Shown here: piece by piece, positions 1 through 8,155 of the stretch
How the letters are laid out: each line of letters opens with the position of its first letter
How positions within the stretch are numbered: the stretch's first letter is position 1
Origin: Congregibacter litoralis KT71
GTDB lineage: Bacteria > Pseudomonadota > Gammaproteobacteria > Pseudomonadales > Halieaceae
NCBI RefSeq assembly: GCF_000153125.2
Contig: NZ_CM002299.1
Span: 558,809-622,808 of the forward strand
Direction of reading: 5' to 3'
DNA length: 64,000 nucleotides
Notes under the pieces: model-generated
Seen by the model: only the letters and a program-made list of their open reading frames with translations
Told to the model about the DNA's origin: nothing
Databases searched by the model: none
Made by a program: the position numbers and the translations under genes

Positions 1-441
1 GCGCACAGTGCCTACCGCAATCATATTGGCGAGCTTATGGAAGACGGCGCGGAGCTCCACGAGGTGCGCATCGATGCGGGGAACCGAACACGCTATATGC
101 TCTCGCCGGTGGACAAGAAGGCACTGGCGCTCCACGCAAAGGTTTTGGTGATTGATGGAGACCGGGTATTTGTGGGGAGCCCGAACCTGGATCCACGCTC
201 CATGAGAATCAACACTGAGGTAGGTCTACTGGTCCGCAGCGAAGCGTTGAATGAGCGGATCAGAGAGAGTGTTGAGCCGGATCTGAGTCAGGCGAATGCC
301 TGGAGTCTGCAGCTGGACGAGTCAAATCGCGTGGTGTGGGTTGCCGAGGGGCAGACGCTGTCCAAGCAGCCCGCTGCGAGCTTTATGCAGCGCCTTGAGG
401 ATTGGTTTTTTGCGCATCTGCCTATTGAGGGTCAGATGTAG
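1..441 (+). CDS. Phospholipase D / cardiolipin synthase-like protein, C-terminal part
   Basis: The reading frame is open from the first base, so the gene begins outside the window and 146 residues of its C-terminus are seen. It holds the second HKD motif of the phospholipase D superfamily: His-x-Lys in HAKVLVIDGD, followed by VGSPNLDPRS. In ClsC-type cardiolipin synthases two such motifs form one active site that joins phospholipid head groups at the inner membrane. The ending LPIEGQM resembles the conserved C-terminus of ClsC/YmdC-like proteins. The first HKD motif is not visible, so whether it is a cardiolipin synthase or another PLD-family phosphodiesterase cannot be settled here. Confidence 0.85.
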   Translation, partial: AHSAYRNHIGELMEDGAELHEVRIDAGNRTRYMLSPVDKKALALHAKVLVIDGDRVFVGSPNLDPRSMRINTEVGLLVRSEALNERIRESVEPDLSQANAWSLQLDESNRVVWVAEGQTLSKQPAASFMQRLEDWFFAHLPIEGQM

Positions 442-528
442 TCGCGGCTGAGGAAGCCCCATTTGCAACACGATTGGTCGGGTCGGGGACTTGGCGCAAA
501 ATCAGGCAGACTCGAACTGGGGAGTGCT

Positions 529-984
529 ATGACAAAAAGAAAATGCGGGGCCCGGAGTGTGACTGCGCTGCTCATGATGCTGTCAACGCTGGTGACCCCA
601 CAGAGCCACGCCCAGGACCTCGATTGGCTTGTGGGCTGCTGGGAGTCTTTTGAGAATTACAGCAAGGAGGTTTGGGTGAAAAACCCGGACGGCACTCTCC
701 TGGGTTTCAGTGCCTCCATCGAGCGTAACGACATCGCTTTCTATGAGCTCCTGTATATCCGTGAAGTTGGCGGCGTGTTGACCTACACGGCCCATCCCTC
801 GGGTCAGAACCCTGCTGTATTCGTGATCAGTGACCGTGACGAGCAGCGACTGGTCTTCGAGAACCCGCAGCACGATTACCCCCAGCGTATCGTCTATGAA
901 CGGGAGGGCGATGCGCTCACCGCGGCGATTTCTCTTTTGAACGGCGGGAGACGACTGTCTTTTACCCAGGAAAGTTGCCGTTAG
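529..984 (+). CDS. Exported DUF6265-family protein
   Basis: A 151-residue protein starting at the ATG at 529, chosen because it is followed at once by a basic, hydrophobic signal peptide ending near SHAQ; an upstream in-frame ATG at 463 would bury that signal. The mature part opens with LDWLVGCWES and later has FENPQHDYPQRIVYER, the pattern I associate with DUF6265 proteins, a small beta-barrel-like family of unknown function. The product should be periplasmic. It lies just before a tRNA gene on the other strand and has no obvious operon partner. Function is unknown. Confidence 0.75.
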   Translation: MTKRKCGARSVTALLMMLSTLVTPQSHAQDLDWLVGCWESFENYSKEVWVKNPDGTLLGFSASIERNDIAFYELLYIREVGGVLTYTAHPSGQNPAVFVISDRDEQRLVFENPQHDYPQRIVYEREGDALTAAISLLNGGRRLSFTQESCR

Positions 985-988
985 CAGT

Positions 989-1062
989 TGGAGCGGGTGA
1001 TGGGAATCGAACCCACGTCATCAGCTTGGGAAGCTGAGGTTCTACCATTAAACTACACCCGC
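989..1062 (-). tRNA. tRNA-Gly (anticodon CCC)
   Basis: Read on the minus strand, a full cloverleaf is visible. The acceptor GCGGGTG (5' end at 1062) pairs with CACCCGC. The anticodon stem TCAGC/GCTGA encloses a TTCCCAA loop, giving anticodon CCC, and the T arm carries GGTTCGATTCC. The 3' CCA is encoded (989-991) after a T discriminator. The length of 74 bases including CCA is normal for tRNA-Gly. It would decode GGG codons. It sits alone between two plus-strand protein genes. Confidence 0.95.
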
Positions 1063-1138
1063 GCTGCCGAGTCAGACACCGACACAATAATCACAAGGCA
1101 GCTGTGAGTCTACCGATGAATAGCCGGGAGGCGAGAAG

Positions 1139-1918
1139 ATGAAGCGCAAGCAATACGAGCACGAATTGCGTCAATTGCAGGCCGAACTGGTGGCGCTGCA
1201 GGAGTGGGTCAAGGATACCGCCCAGCGGGTCATCGTGGTCTTTGAGGGGCGTGATGCCGCAGGCAAGGGCGGGTGTATTCGAGCGCTCACGGAGCGTGTA
1301 AGCCCTCGGGTTTTTCGCGTGGTGGCCTTGCCCAAGCCCTCGGACCGCGAAAAAAGCCAGATCTATCTCCAACGTTACATCTCTCATTTTCCCGCGGCGG
1401 GGGAGATCGTGGTGTTCGATCGCAGTTGGTACAACCGCGCCGGTGTTGAGAGGGTCATGGGGTTCTGCACCGAGCAGGAATCCCAGCGTTTCTTACAGGA
1501 ATGCCCGAATTTTGAGCGCAGCATGATCGTGGACAGCGGTGTGCTTTTCTTCAAATACTGGCTGGAGGTCAGCGAAGAGAAGCAGGAGCAGCGGTTTCAG
1601 GATCGCATTGATGACCCCGTCAAACAATGGAAACTGTCTCCCATGGACTTACCCTCCCGGGAGCGTTGGTATGAGTACTCCCGGGCACGGGACGACATGC
1701 TCCGGGCCACGGATACGGACTTCGCGCCGTGGAATATTCTCAACTCCGACGACAAGCGGCGGGCGCGTTTGAACATGATCCGCCACTTTTTGTCACAGGT
1801 GCCCTACGAGAAAGAAGATCGTCCACCCATTGATTTACCGCCGCGGGACATGAGTGATGCCTACGACGACAGCGCCAGCATCGCTGAACGACGCTGGGTG
1901 AAAGATCACTATGGCTAA
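1139..1918 (+). CDS. ppk2: Polyphosphate kinase 2 family protein
   Basis: A 259-residue soluble protein of the PPK2 family, which transfers phosphate between polyphosphate and nucleotides. Walker A is seen as GRDAAGKGG (residues 37-45), and the Walker B/lid region as VVFDRSWYNRAGVERVMGF (about 91-109). KYWLEVSEEKQEQRF and DFAPWNIL, also typical of the family, follow. The single-domain length fits class I or III PPK2 enzymes rather than the double-domain class II. Whether it prefers GDP, ADP or NMP cannot be read by eye. It stands alone; its 3' end converges with the DUF2141 gene across a short inverted repeat. Confidence 0.93.
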   Translation: MKRKQYEHELRQLQAELVALQEWVKDTAQRVIVVFEGRDAAGKGGCIRALTERVSPRVFRVVALPKPSDREKSQIYLQRYISHFPAAGEIVVFDRSWYNRAGVERVMGFCTEQESQRFLQECPNFERSMIVDSGVLFFKYWLEVSEEKQEQRFQDRIDDPVKQWKLSPMDLPSRERWYEYSRARDDMLRATDTDFAPWNILNSDDKRRARLNMIRHFLSQVPYEKEDRPPIDLPPRDMSDAYDDSASIAERRWVKDHYG

Positions 1919-1924
1919 GGTCGT

Positions 1925-1959
1925 ATTAAGGCCAAAGGTCGTATTGAGAGCGCCTTAAT
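1925..1959. repeat. Inverted repeat between convergent genes
   Basis: ATTAAGGC (1925-1932) is matched by GCCTTAAT (1952-1959), 19 bases apart, in the gap between the convergent PPK2 and DUF2141 genes; the right arm overlaps the DUF2141 stop codon. The stretch also holds two imperfect copies of AAGGTCGTATT. It could act as a weak two-way terminator, but there is no T-run and the loop is long. Confidence 0.35.
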
Positions 1960-2389
1960 TCAGGGTGATTTCGATGAGCGTTTCGCCATCCACCATGAAC
2001 ATGGATTCTTCGAAGTCCGGTTCCCCCAGCGTCCGCTGATAGTTGCTAAAGCCGTAACCCTCGCTGGGTATGCCCAGCATATTGGTATCCAGCTCGCCGT
2101 TGGTGTTCTCGTCGTGATACAGCTTGACGGCGTAGGGGCCCGGGCTCAGATCCGGAAAGACAAGACGGACTTTGGGCCCTGCAACGCTGTCTTTGGCGGT
2201 GGCGACGGGACCCTGGCTGTCTTCCCAGCCCTCGGGGGAGTTGAACACCGCTACCATCATCGCGCCGCCCATGCGCTTGATGCCGACCACATCGACGATC
2301 AACTGGTCTGCTCTGCCCGGGAGAGCCAACACAAGCCCCAGGCACAAAATTGCAATCGCCCATTTGTTTGTGTGCGTGCTGTCTGACAT
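1955..2389 (-). CDS. Exported DUF2141 protein
   Basis: A 144-residue protein read from the ATG at 2389, preceded by AAGGA; the longer frame to 2467 lacks a signal peptide at its start and was not used. Residues 10-27 form a hydrophobic signal segment ending in PGRADQ. The mature part contains GGAMMVAVFNSPEGW, LSPGPYAVKLYHDENTNGELDTN and GIPSEGYGFS, the hallmarks of DUF2141, a small periplasmic beta-sandwich family of unknown role. It is transcribed away from the symporter fusion at 2511, sharing a 121-bp intergenic region. No function is assigned. Confidence 0.8.
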   Translation of the reverse strand: MSDSTHTNKWAIAILCLGLVLALPGRADQLIVDVVGIKRMGGAMMVAVFNSPEGWEDSQGPVATAKDSVAGPKVRLVFPDLSPGPYAVKLYHDENTNGELDTNMLGIPSEGYGFSNYQRTLGEPDFEESMFMVDGETLIEITLN

Positions 2390-2510
2390 CCCTGGTCCTT
2401 TTGAAGCTTCCACAGACGACAAGGGTAGTATGCGCCGCCGTTTCATGCATCTTTTATCCGTCGACATGGAACCGGGGTTATGGCGACGCGCCTGGGGTTA
2501 CAATCGCGCC

Positions 2511-4661
2511 ATGACTTTTACGCGAAAAATCCTTCTTGGCCTGCTGGCCGGGGTGTTCCTTGGTCTGTTCTTTGGCGAAAGCGTCGGTGGCCTGTCCCTC
2601 GTGGGCGATGTGTATATCGGCCTCCTGCAAATGACCGTGCTGCCGTACATCATGCTGTCTCTCATTGCGAATCTCGGGCGTATCAGCTGGAGCGAGAGTC
2701 GCGGTCTCCTGACCAGTCTCTGCGCGGTGTTTTTGGTGTTTCTCCTCGGTGGCGGTGCGATTCTTATGCTCAGCCCCCTGGCGTTTCCTCCGGCGGATGC
2801 AGCCAGTTTTTTTAGCCGGACGCTCATCGAAGTGCCCGAGGCCATCGATTTTGTCGGCCTGTATGTGCCCGCGAACCCTTTTGCGGCCATGGCGAACAAT
2901 CTGGTGCCGGCGGTGGTGCTGTTCAGTATTCTTCTGGGCATCGGACTCAGCGGTGCCGCGCACAGCGGGGGGCTGCTGAAGGGACTCGACGCCCTGACGG
3001 AAGCGCTCAATCGTGTCAACAAGCTGGTTATCAAGCTGACCCCGGCGGGTGTTTTTGCCATAGCAGCGGGAACCGCCGGCACCATGTCCCTTGATGAGCT
3101 GGGGAGATTGCAGGGATTTCTTATCAGCTACACCCTGCTCGTTGCAGCGGTGACCTTTGTTGCCCTGCCGTTACTGGTGAGCGCTGTTACGCCGTTTTCT
3201 GCAAAAGAGTTGCTGACGGTCCCCCGGGATTCATTGATCACCATTTTTGCCGCAGCAAAAATCATCGTGCTCATGCCCCAGCTCATTGAGAACGTGCAGG
3301 AGCTGTTTCGCCGGCACGATCTTCTGGATGAAGAAGTCGAGCATGGCACAGGCATCCTCATGCCCCTGGCTTATCCCTTTCCCAATCTCGGCACCTACCT
3401 GATCCTATCCTTCGTTGCTTTTGCCGGCTGGTATCTCGGCAGGCCCCTGGATTTTGCGGACACCCTGTCTCTGGAGGCGTCCTCGTTCTTTTCCAGCTTT
3501 GTGGCACCTATTGTCGGCATTCCATTTCTGCTGGATCTGCTTCAGCTGCCGGCGGATGTCATGGAGCTGTTTGTCGTGTCCACGGTGTATACGGATCGTA
3601 TCCGTGTGGTCCTCGGCGCCATGCACCTGATCGCTTTGACCGTCGTGGTGATGGCCCTGCGCCGCAACGTTTTCCGTCCCGACTTCCGCAAACTGGCCAT
3701 TGCCCTGGCGCTCACGGTGCTCGCCGTCGGCACCGCCCTGTTTGCGACGCGCTTCTGGCTGCAGGCGACGGTGGTGGGCAGCTACGACGGTGATCAGCAG
3801 CTCATGCAGATTCAGTGGATGGCGCGTCCCGTGGTGGCTCGCAGCTATAGCGACGAGCTTCCCAGCGTCTCGCCCGACGATGCGCCTCTGCGTCTGGAGC
3901 GTATCGCCGAGCGGGGCACCCTGCGTGTGGGTTATCTGCCGGATTCCCTGCCCTGGGCGTTTCGCAATCAACAGGGTATAGAAACCGGTTTTGATATGGA
4001 GATGGCCAATGCCCTCGCCCGGGATCTTGATGTCAGCCTGGAACTCGTGCGTTTGCGGGAGCCGGATATCGGCACCAGTCTTGCCCGGGGACATATTGAT
4101 ATCGTGATGTCGGGACTGGGACGAACAGCAGACCGCCTGAGAAACTACCGCTTTGCGGGAGAGCCTATTGAGCTCACCCTGGGTCTCCTGGTGCCGGACC
4201 ATGAGCGAAAAGCCTTTGCCGATAGCGAGGCCTTGAGTGCCCGCCGGGCGCTCACCATTGGCGTGGTGCAGCGGGACCCCGCGTTTCAGCGACAGATCAA
4301 AGAGCTGTTGCCCCACGCGACTATCCAATCGGTGGAGAGTCCCCGGGCGTTTTTACGGGGCAATGCGCCGGAGCTGGATGCGGTTCTCTACTCCGCCGAG
4401 GGCGGTGCCGCCTGGACCCTCCTTTATCCCAACTTCTCCGTGGTCGTGCCGCAGCCGGTACTTGCCCGCCTTACCGGTGGTTATATGGTGCCTCCGGGGG
4501 ATGACCCCTGGGCACGCTACGTGAACGAGTGGGTCAAACTGAAGCGCCGCGATGGCACGGTTGATGCCCTGTTTGAGCACTGGATCGGCGGCGGAGGGGC
4601 GGTGCCCGGCACACCGCGGTGGTCCATCGCCCGGGATGTGCTGGGATGGGAGCTTGATTAG
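2511..4661 (+). CDS. DAACS-type symporter fused to a periplasmic solute-binding domain
   Basis: A 716-residue protein from the ATG at 2511; the open frame extends upstream to 2172 across the promoter region of the neighbouring gene, which is unlikely to be coding. Residues 1-390 are a hydrophobic transporter of the dicarboxylate/amino acid:cation symporter (DAACS) family: it opens FTRKILLGLLAGVFLGLFFG and later has IGIPFLLDLL. An extra membrane segment follows at about 392-415. Residues about 460-716 match a family 3 bacterial solute-binding protein (GTLRVGYLPDSLPWAF, GFDMEMANALARDL, DIVMSGLGRTADRLRNY). The added helix would place the binding domain in the periplasm. Substrate is probably an acidic amino acid or dicarboxylate; this is inference. 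Confidence 0.85.
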   Translation: MTFTRKILLGLLAGVFLGLFFGESVGGLSLVGDVYIGLLQMTVLPYIMLSLIANLGRISWSESRGLLTSLCAVFLVFLLGGGAILMLSPLAFPPADAASFFSRTLIEVPEAIDFVGLYVPANPFAAMANNLVPAVVLFSILLGIGLSGAAHSGGLLKGLDALTEALNRVNKLVIKLTPAGVFAIAAGTAGTMSLDELGRLQGFLISYTLLVAAVTFVALPLLVSAVTPFSAKELLTVPRDSLITIFAAAKIIVLMPQLIENVQELFRRHDLLDEEVEHGTGILMPLAYPFPNLGTYLILSFVAFAGWYLGRPLDFADTLSLEASSFFSSFVAPIVGIPFLLDLLQLPADVMELFVVSTVYTDRIRVVLGAMHLIALTVVVMALRRNVFRPDFRKLAIALALTVLAVGTALFATRFWLQATVVGSYDGDQQLMQIQWMARPVVARSYSDELPSVSPDDAPLRLERIAERGTLRVGYLPDSLPWAFRNQQGIETGFDMEMANALARDLDVSLELVRLREPDIGTSLARGHIDIVMSGLGRTADRLRNYRFAGEPIELTLGLLVPDHERKAFADSEALSARRALTIGVVQRDPAFQRQIKELLPHATIQSVESPRAFLRGNAPELDAVLYSAEGGAAWTLLYPNFSVVVPQPVLARLTGGYMVPPGDDPWARYVNEWVKLKRRDGTVDALFEHWIGGGGAVPGTPRWSIARDVLGWELD

Positions 4662-6310
4662 ATCGAGCAGGTGAGTTCGCCGAGGCGTTCCGTGAGTTTT
4701 TGATTTTCCCGATAGTCGATGGGAACCAGGATCAGGCTCGGCCCACGGTGTTCCCGGGCCGCCTGAAGAACTCCCGGCAGCTCACCGCCGGCTTCGACCT
4801 GCTGATAGTGCCAGCCAAAGGCTGCCGCCAGCTGACGCCAGTCCGGGTTGCCGAACGCCAGGTCCGTGTGGTGGCCAAATTCCTGGTCCTGCTTCCAGGC
4901 AATCAGTCCGTAGGCGTGATCCTCCCAGATCATGACGGTGATATTGCTCTCCAGACGTTTGGCGGTCTCCATTTCCTGCACGTTCATAAGAAACCCGGCG
5001 TCACCACAGATGCTGATGATGTCGCGTTCCGGGTCTACCATGGATGCTCCGATGGCACCGGGAAGGGCGAAGCCCATGGAGCAGAATCCGTTGGGAATAA
5101 GGCAACCGTTCGGCGTTCTGCAGTGATAGTGACGTGCAATCCACATTTTGTGGGCCCCCACGTCCGATAAAAGCAGACCGTCGTCGCCGTAGAGTTTTTC
5201 CACTTCGTGGAGCACTTTCTGTGGCTTAACGGGGCCTTCCCCATCGTTACTTGCGTGCTCCAAAAGCTCCGCCTGCATATCGCCGCGCGTAGCGGCTTGT
5301 TGGCGCAGATCAAAATCCGGCGCGGCCTCCTCTTTAAAGGCCTTTACCAGGGCTGCAATGTTGTCCGCGATGTCTCCCACGAGCTCGCATTGAGGATTGA
5401 AGTGCTCGTCGATCTCGGCGGGAAGAAAGTCGATGCTCACCACCGGCTTGTCACCCTCGGGGTTCCACAGGTGGGGGTGGTACTCCACCATGTCAAAACC
5501 AATGGCGATAACCAGGTCCGCGGCGTCGATGGCGCAGGTGCCGATGTCCTTTGTCCCCAGGCCGATGGTGTACAGGCACTCCGGCGCGTCGGGATCCACG
5601 GCGCCCTTGCCCATGAAGGTATTGAGCACGCCGATACCCGTGAGGCTCACCAGCTCCCGGAGCTCGTTGGATGCGCGTTTTCGCACGCAGCCGTTACCCG
5701 CAAGAATGACCGGCCGCCGGGCACGGCGAATGTGGTTCGCTAATTCTTCTACGGCCTCGGGCGCCGCTTGCGGACGTCGGTAGCGGATGGGTGAGATGGG
5801 CTTTGCCGCCGTGTCCCGTTTTGCGACGTCCTCCGGGAGCTCCACCAGCACCGCCCCGGGCTTTTCCGTGCGCGCTACCCGCACGGCCTTGCGGATGATT
5901 TCGGGAATGGTGTCAGCATGAACCACCGTCTCCGCCCATTTGGTGACCGGCTCAAACATCTTCACCACATCCATGATCTGGTGGGATTCTTTGTGCAGAC
6001 GCTTTGTGCTTCCCTGGCCCGTGAGCACGAGCATGGGCGCACGGTCCATATTGGCGTCCGCGACCCCGGTAATCAGGTTGGTTGCCCCGGGGCCCAGGGT
6101 GCTGAGACAGGCCGCCGGCGTGCCCGTGAGACGACCGTAAACCTCTGCCATGAAGGCGGCGCCCTGCTCATGGCGGCAGAGAACGAAGCGCAGGTCCGAG
6201 GACTTCTCCAGGCTCATCATGAAGTCAGCGTTCTCTTCGCCGGGCACACCGAATATGTACTCGATCCCCTCCGTTTCAAGACATTTAACCAATAAGTCTG
6301 AAGCTTTCAT
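4658..6310 (-). CDS. Acetolactate synthase-like thiamine diphosphate enzyme
   Basis: A 550-residue TPP-dependent enzyme. The ATG at 6310 is chosen because the protein then begins MKASDLLVKCLETEGIEYIF, the normal start for acetolactate synthase large subunits. The catalytic glutamate lies in CRHEQGAAFMAEVYGRLTG, the central domain follows, and the TPP-binding motif is ICGDAGFLMNVQEMETAKRL. The ending has the PIDYRENQKLTERL pattern of AlsS-like proteins. It would join two pyruvates into acetolactate, or act on a related 2-oxo acid. No small regulatory subunit is nearby, so a catabolic or specialised role is more likely than valine synthesis. It starts 5 bp after a DUF1272 gene, and its stop overlaps the convergent symporter stop. 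Confidence 0.87.
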   Translation of the reverse strand: MKASDLLVKCLETEGIEYIFGVPGEENADFMMSLEKSSDLRFVLCRHEQGAAFMAEVYGRLTGTPAACLSTLGPGATNLITGVADANMDRAPMLVLTGQGSTKRLHKESHQIMDVVKMFEPVTKWAETVVHADTIPEIIRKAVRVARTEKPGAVLVELPEDVAKRDTAAKPISPIRYRRPQAAPEAVEELANHIRRARRPVILAGNGCVRKRASNELRELVSLTGIGVLNTFMGKGAVDPDAPECLYTIGLGTKDIGTCAIDAADLVIAIGFDMVEYHPHLWNPEGDKPVVSIDFLPAEIDEHFNPQCELVGDIADNIAALVKAFKEEAAPDFDLRQQAATRGDMQAELLEHASNDGEGPVKPQKVLHEVEKLYGDDGLLLSDVGAHKMWIARHYHCRTPNGCLIPNGFCSMGFALPGAIGASMVDPERDIISICGDAGFLMNVQEMETAKRLESNITVMIWEDHAYGLIAWKQDQEFGHHTDLAFGNPDWRQLAAAFGWHYQQVEAGGELPGVLQAAREHRGPSLILVPIDYRENQKLTERLGELTCSI

Positions 6311-6315
6311 TCCCT

Positions 6316-6528
6316 CTATTCTCCCAATGATGCCGTGGATGAGCTGTCCGCCCTGGGCGCGGGGCGGGGAGGGCGACGCGTTAACAGGCCGTCGCAGTTG
6401 GGGCAGATGGTATCGAAGTTGTCCGTGCAACTCCTACAAAAGGTGCATTCATAGGAACAGATGTAAGCCTCAGCCTTTTGCGCCAGAGCTTGCTGGCAGT
6501 TTTCACACGCGCTTTTCATTTCAAGCAT
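6316..6528 (-). CDS. DUF1272 zinc-ribbon-like small protein
   Basis: A 70-residue protein rich in cysteines: CENCQQAL, CSYECTFCRSC and CPNCDGLL, then RRPPRPAPR. This layout is that of DUF1272, a small cytoplasmic family whose paired cysteines probably bind zinc. The function is unknown. Its stop lies 5 bp before the start of the acetolactate-synthase-like gene, so the two are probably cotranscribed and translationally linked. Confidence 0.85.
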   Translation of the reverse strand: MLEMKSACENCQQALAQKAEAYICSYECTFCRSCTDNFDTICPNCDGLLTRRPPRPAPRADSSSTASLGE

Positions 6529-6574
6529 GGTGGCTTCGCTTATACTGGAATCACGTCGTTAAGGAGGAAGTGTC

Positions 6575-7129
6575 ATGCTCACGCCAGGCAAAGTCACGGA
6601 TAAAGCCCTTTGGATTGCCATGCTGGGTATGCTTACTGCTTTGGCCTGCGCCGCTCCCCGGGCGGATTCCCTATACGTGGGTGCCGGTGCTTACTTTACC
6701 GATGTAGAGCTTTCCGTGGGTGGTGAGGACGATATCACGCCGGCGGGTTTTATCGGTTACCAGTTTCTGGACAGTAATGTGCTCATGCTGTCGGCAGAAG
6801 CGGGATACTATGACCTGGGTGCCTGGTCCGGGACTCTTGATGACGTCCGCTACTCCGTGGATGCCAGCGCGCTGACCGTGGCCGGTGTTGCCTATGTCCC
6901 CCTGGGGCCTTTTTTTGAGGTGTATGCAAAGGCAGGTTTTGCCGCGGTAGAGGTGAAGTCGCGTTTTGCCGATATACCCCGCACCGACGACGACACGGAA
7001 ACCTTTATCGGCGCCGGCGTAGCGCTGGACTTTTTTGACACCGTCGACATCTACGCCGAGTATCTTCAGTTCGATAACACCATCAATTCCCAGATGGTGG
7101 GTGTGGGTATTCGCTTCGATTTCTTTTGA
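6575..7129 (+). CDS. Small outer-membrane beta-barrel protein
   Basis: A 184-residue protein with a strong ribosome site (AAGGAGGAA, 8 bp before the ATG). An N-terminal hydrophobic segment ends near CAAPRADS. The rest alternates short amphipathic strands (LYVGAGAYFTDVELSV, AGFIGYQFLD, FEVYAKAGFAAVEV, IYAEYLQFD) and ends VGVGIRFDFF with a C-terminal aromatic, the usual recognition signal for insertion into the outer membrane. It fits the OmpW/OprF-type porin-like beta-barrel group of about eight strands. The role is unknown. It diverges from the DUF1272/acetolactate synthase pair. Confidence 0.8.
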   Translation: MLTPGKVTDKALWIAMLGMLTALACAAPRADSLYVGAGAYFTDVELSVGGEDDITPAGFIGYQFLDSNVLMLSAEAGYYDLGAWSGTLDDVRYSVDASALTVAGVAYVPLGPFFEVYAKAGFAAVEVKSRFADIPRTDDDTETFIGAGVALDFFDTVDIYAEYLQFDNTINSQMVGVGIRFDFF

Positions 7130-7177
7130 GGCACGGGGTGGTCGCCAGAGCGGTCGCGGCACTTTGAATGGCTGTGA

Positions 7178-8155
7178 GTGGCTACAGCAGATCCCCCCGG
7201 ACGCTCTGATCCTCTTTCCTTCCCATTGTCATGCTCTGCCAGTAAAAAGCTGTTAGAGTTTTCGAATGGTAGCTCGCAGTTGCTTTGCACAACTGTCCGG
7301 CAGTTGGATGTCGCCCCAAAAAAAGAAAAGGCGCTTATCGACCCTCAAACTCCAAGCCTGGTTCTGTATGCATTCGCTGGCGGCGATGAAGTGCGAGGGC
7401 GTGGCCTTCGTGAGGGAGGTGCCCGGGGCAATCCCTGCCAGCTGAGCCTTCTCACCGCGGCGCCGACGGAAGCGCCCATCCCCGATTGTGACACCCGGTG
7501 CCTGAGTTGGCGCCTCGACGATGATGTCTGCGCGCTCCGATGCTGGTCTCCCGCTGATCGCGAAATCCAGCTCTGCGGTCACGGCATGTTGTGCAGTGGC
7601 GCCGCCTGGCTCCGCGAGGGTCAGACCCTGAGTCAGCTGGAAATGAACGGCCTGCGCACGGCCTTTCACGCCGACGAAGATAAGTATTGGATTGGCCTCC
7701 CCTCCATCAGCTGCGCGGCCTGCCGGGTTCCTCACTGGATTGGCGAGTTTTTCTCTGTTCCGCCCTGGCGGGCAGCGGAAGCGGGGGACGATGACGGCTA
7801 TTTAATTCTCGAGTGGCCCGAGGGTTTTGATCTACGGAGTCTATCTGTTCCCCGCTACGCCTTGCATCGCCGCACCCGTCGCGCGCTCATTGTGACCGCA
7901 AGAGTCAGTGACCCTCACTTCGACATACAGTTGCGCTATTTCGCGCCTCAACATGGCGTGCCGGAAGATACCGCAACGGGTTCAGCCATGCGTGTGCTTG
8001 CCACTTACTGGAGAAATCGGGATTTGAGTGACCAGCTGAGGGCGCAGCAGTGCTCTCATTACGGTGGCGAGTTGCACAGCCGTATCCGCGGTGACCTCAC
8101 CTGGGTGGGCGGACGGGTTACGGAACATGCGGGGGAGTCCCGGAGTGGGCAGTGA
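7178..8155 (+). CDS. Divergent PhzF-family protein in an ergothioneine gene group
   Basis: A 325-residue frame from a GTG at 7178; the real start may be closer to LVLYAF (residue 61), since the first 60 residues look non-conserved. PhzF-fold signatures are clear: GARGNPCQ (81-88), LCGHG (132-136) and RYFAPQHGVPEDTATGSA (253-270). PhzF-like enzymes are isomerases or epimerases. The stretch that normally holds the catalytic glutamate (SET motif between GNP and CGH) appears to be absent, so the chemistry may differ or be lost. Its end overlaps the start of egtB, which links it to ergothioneine synthesis in an unknown way. Confidence 0.72.
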   Translation: MATADPPGRSDPLSFPLSCSASKKLLEFSNGSSQLLCTTVRQLDVAPKKEKALIDPQTPSLVLYAFAGGDEVRGRGLREGGARGNPCQLSLLTAAPTEAPIPDCDTRCLSWRLDDDVCALRCWSPADREIQLCGHGMLCSGAAWLREGQTLSQLEMNGLRTAFHADEDKYWIGLPSISCAACRVPHWIGEFFSVPPWRAAEAGDDDGYLILEWPEGFDLRSLSVPRYALHRRTRRALIVTARVSDPHFDIQLRYFAPQHGVPEDTATGSAMRVLATYWRNRDLSDQLRAQQCSHYGGELHSRIRGDLTWVGGRVTEHAGESRSGQ

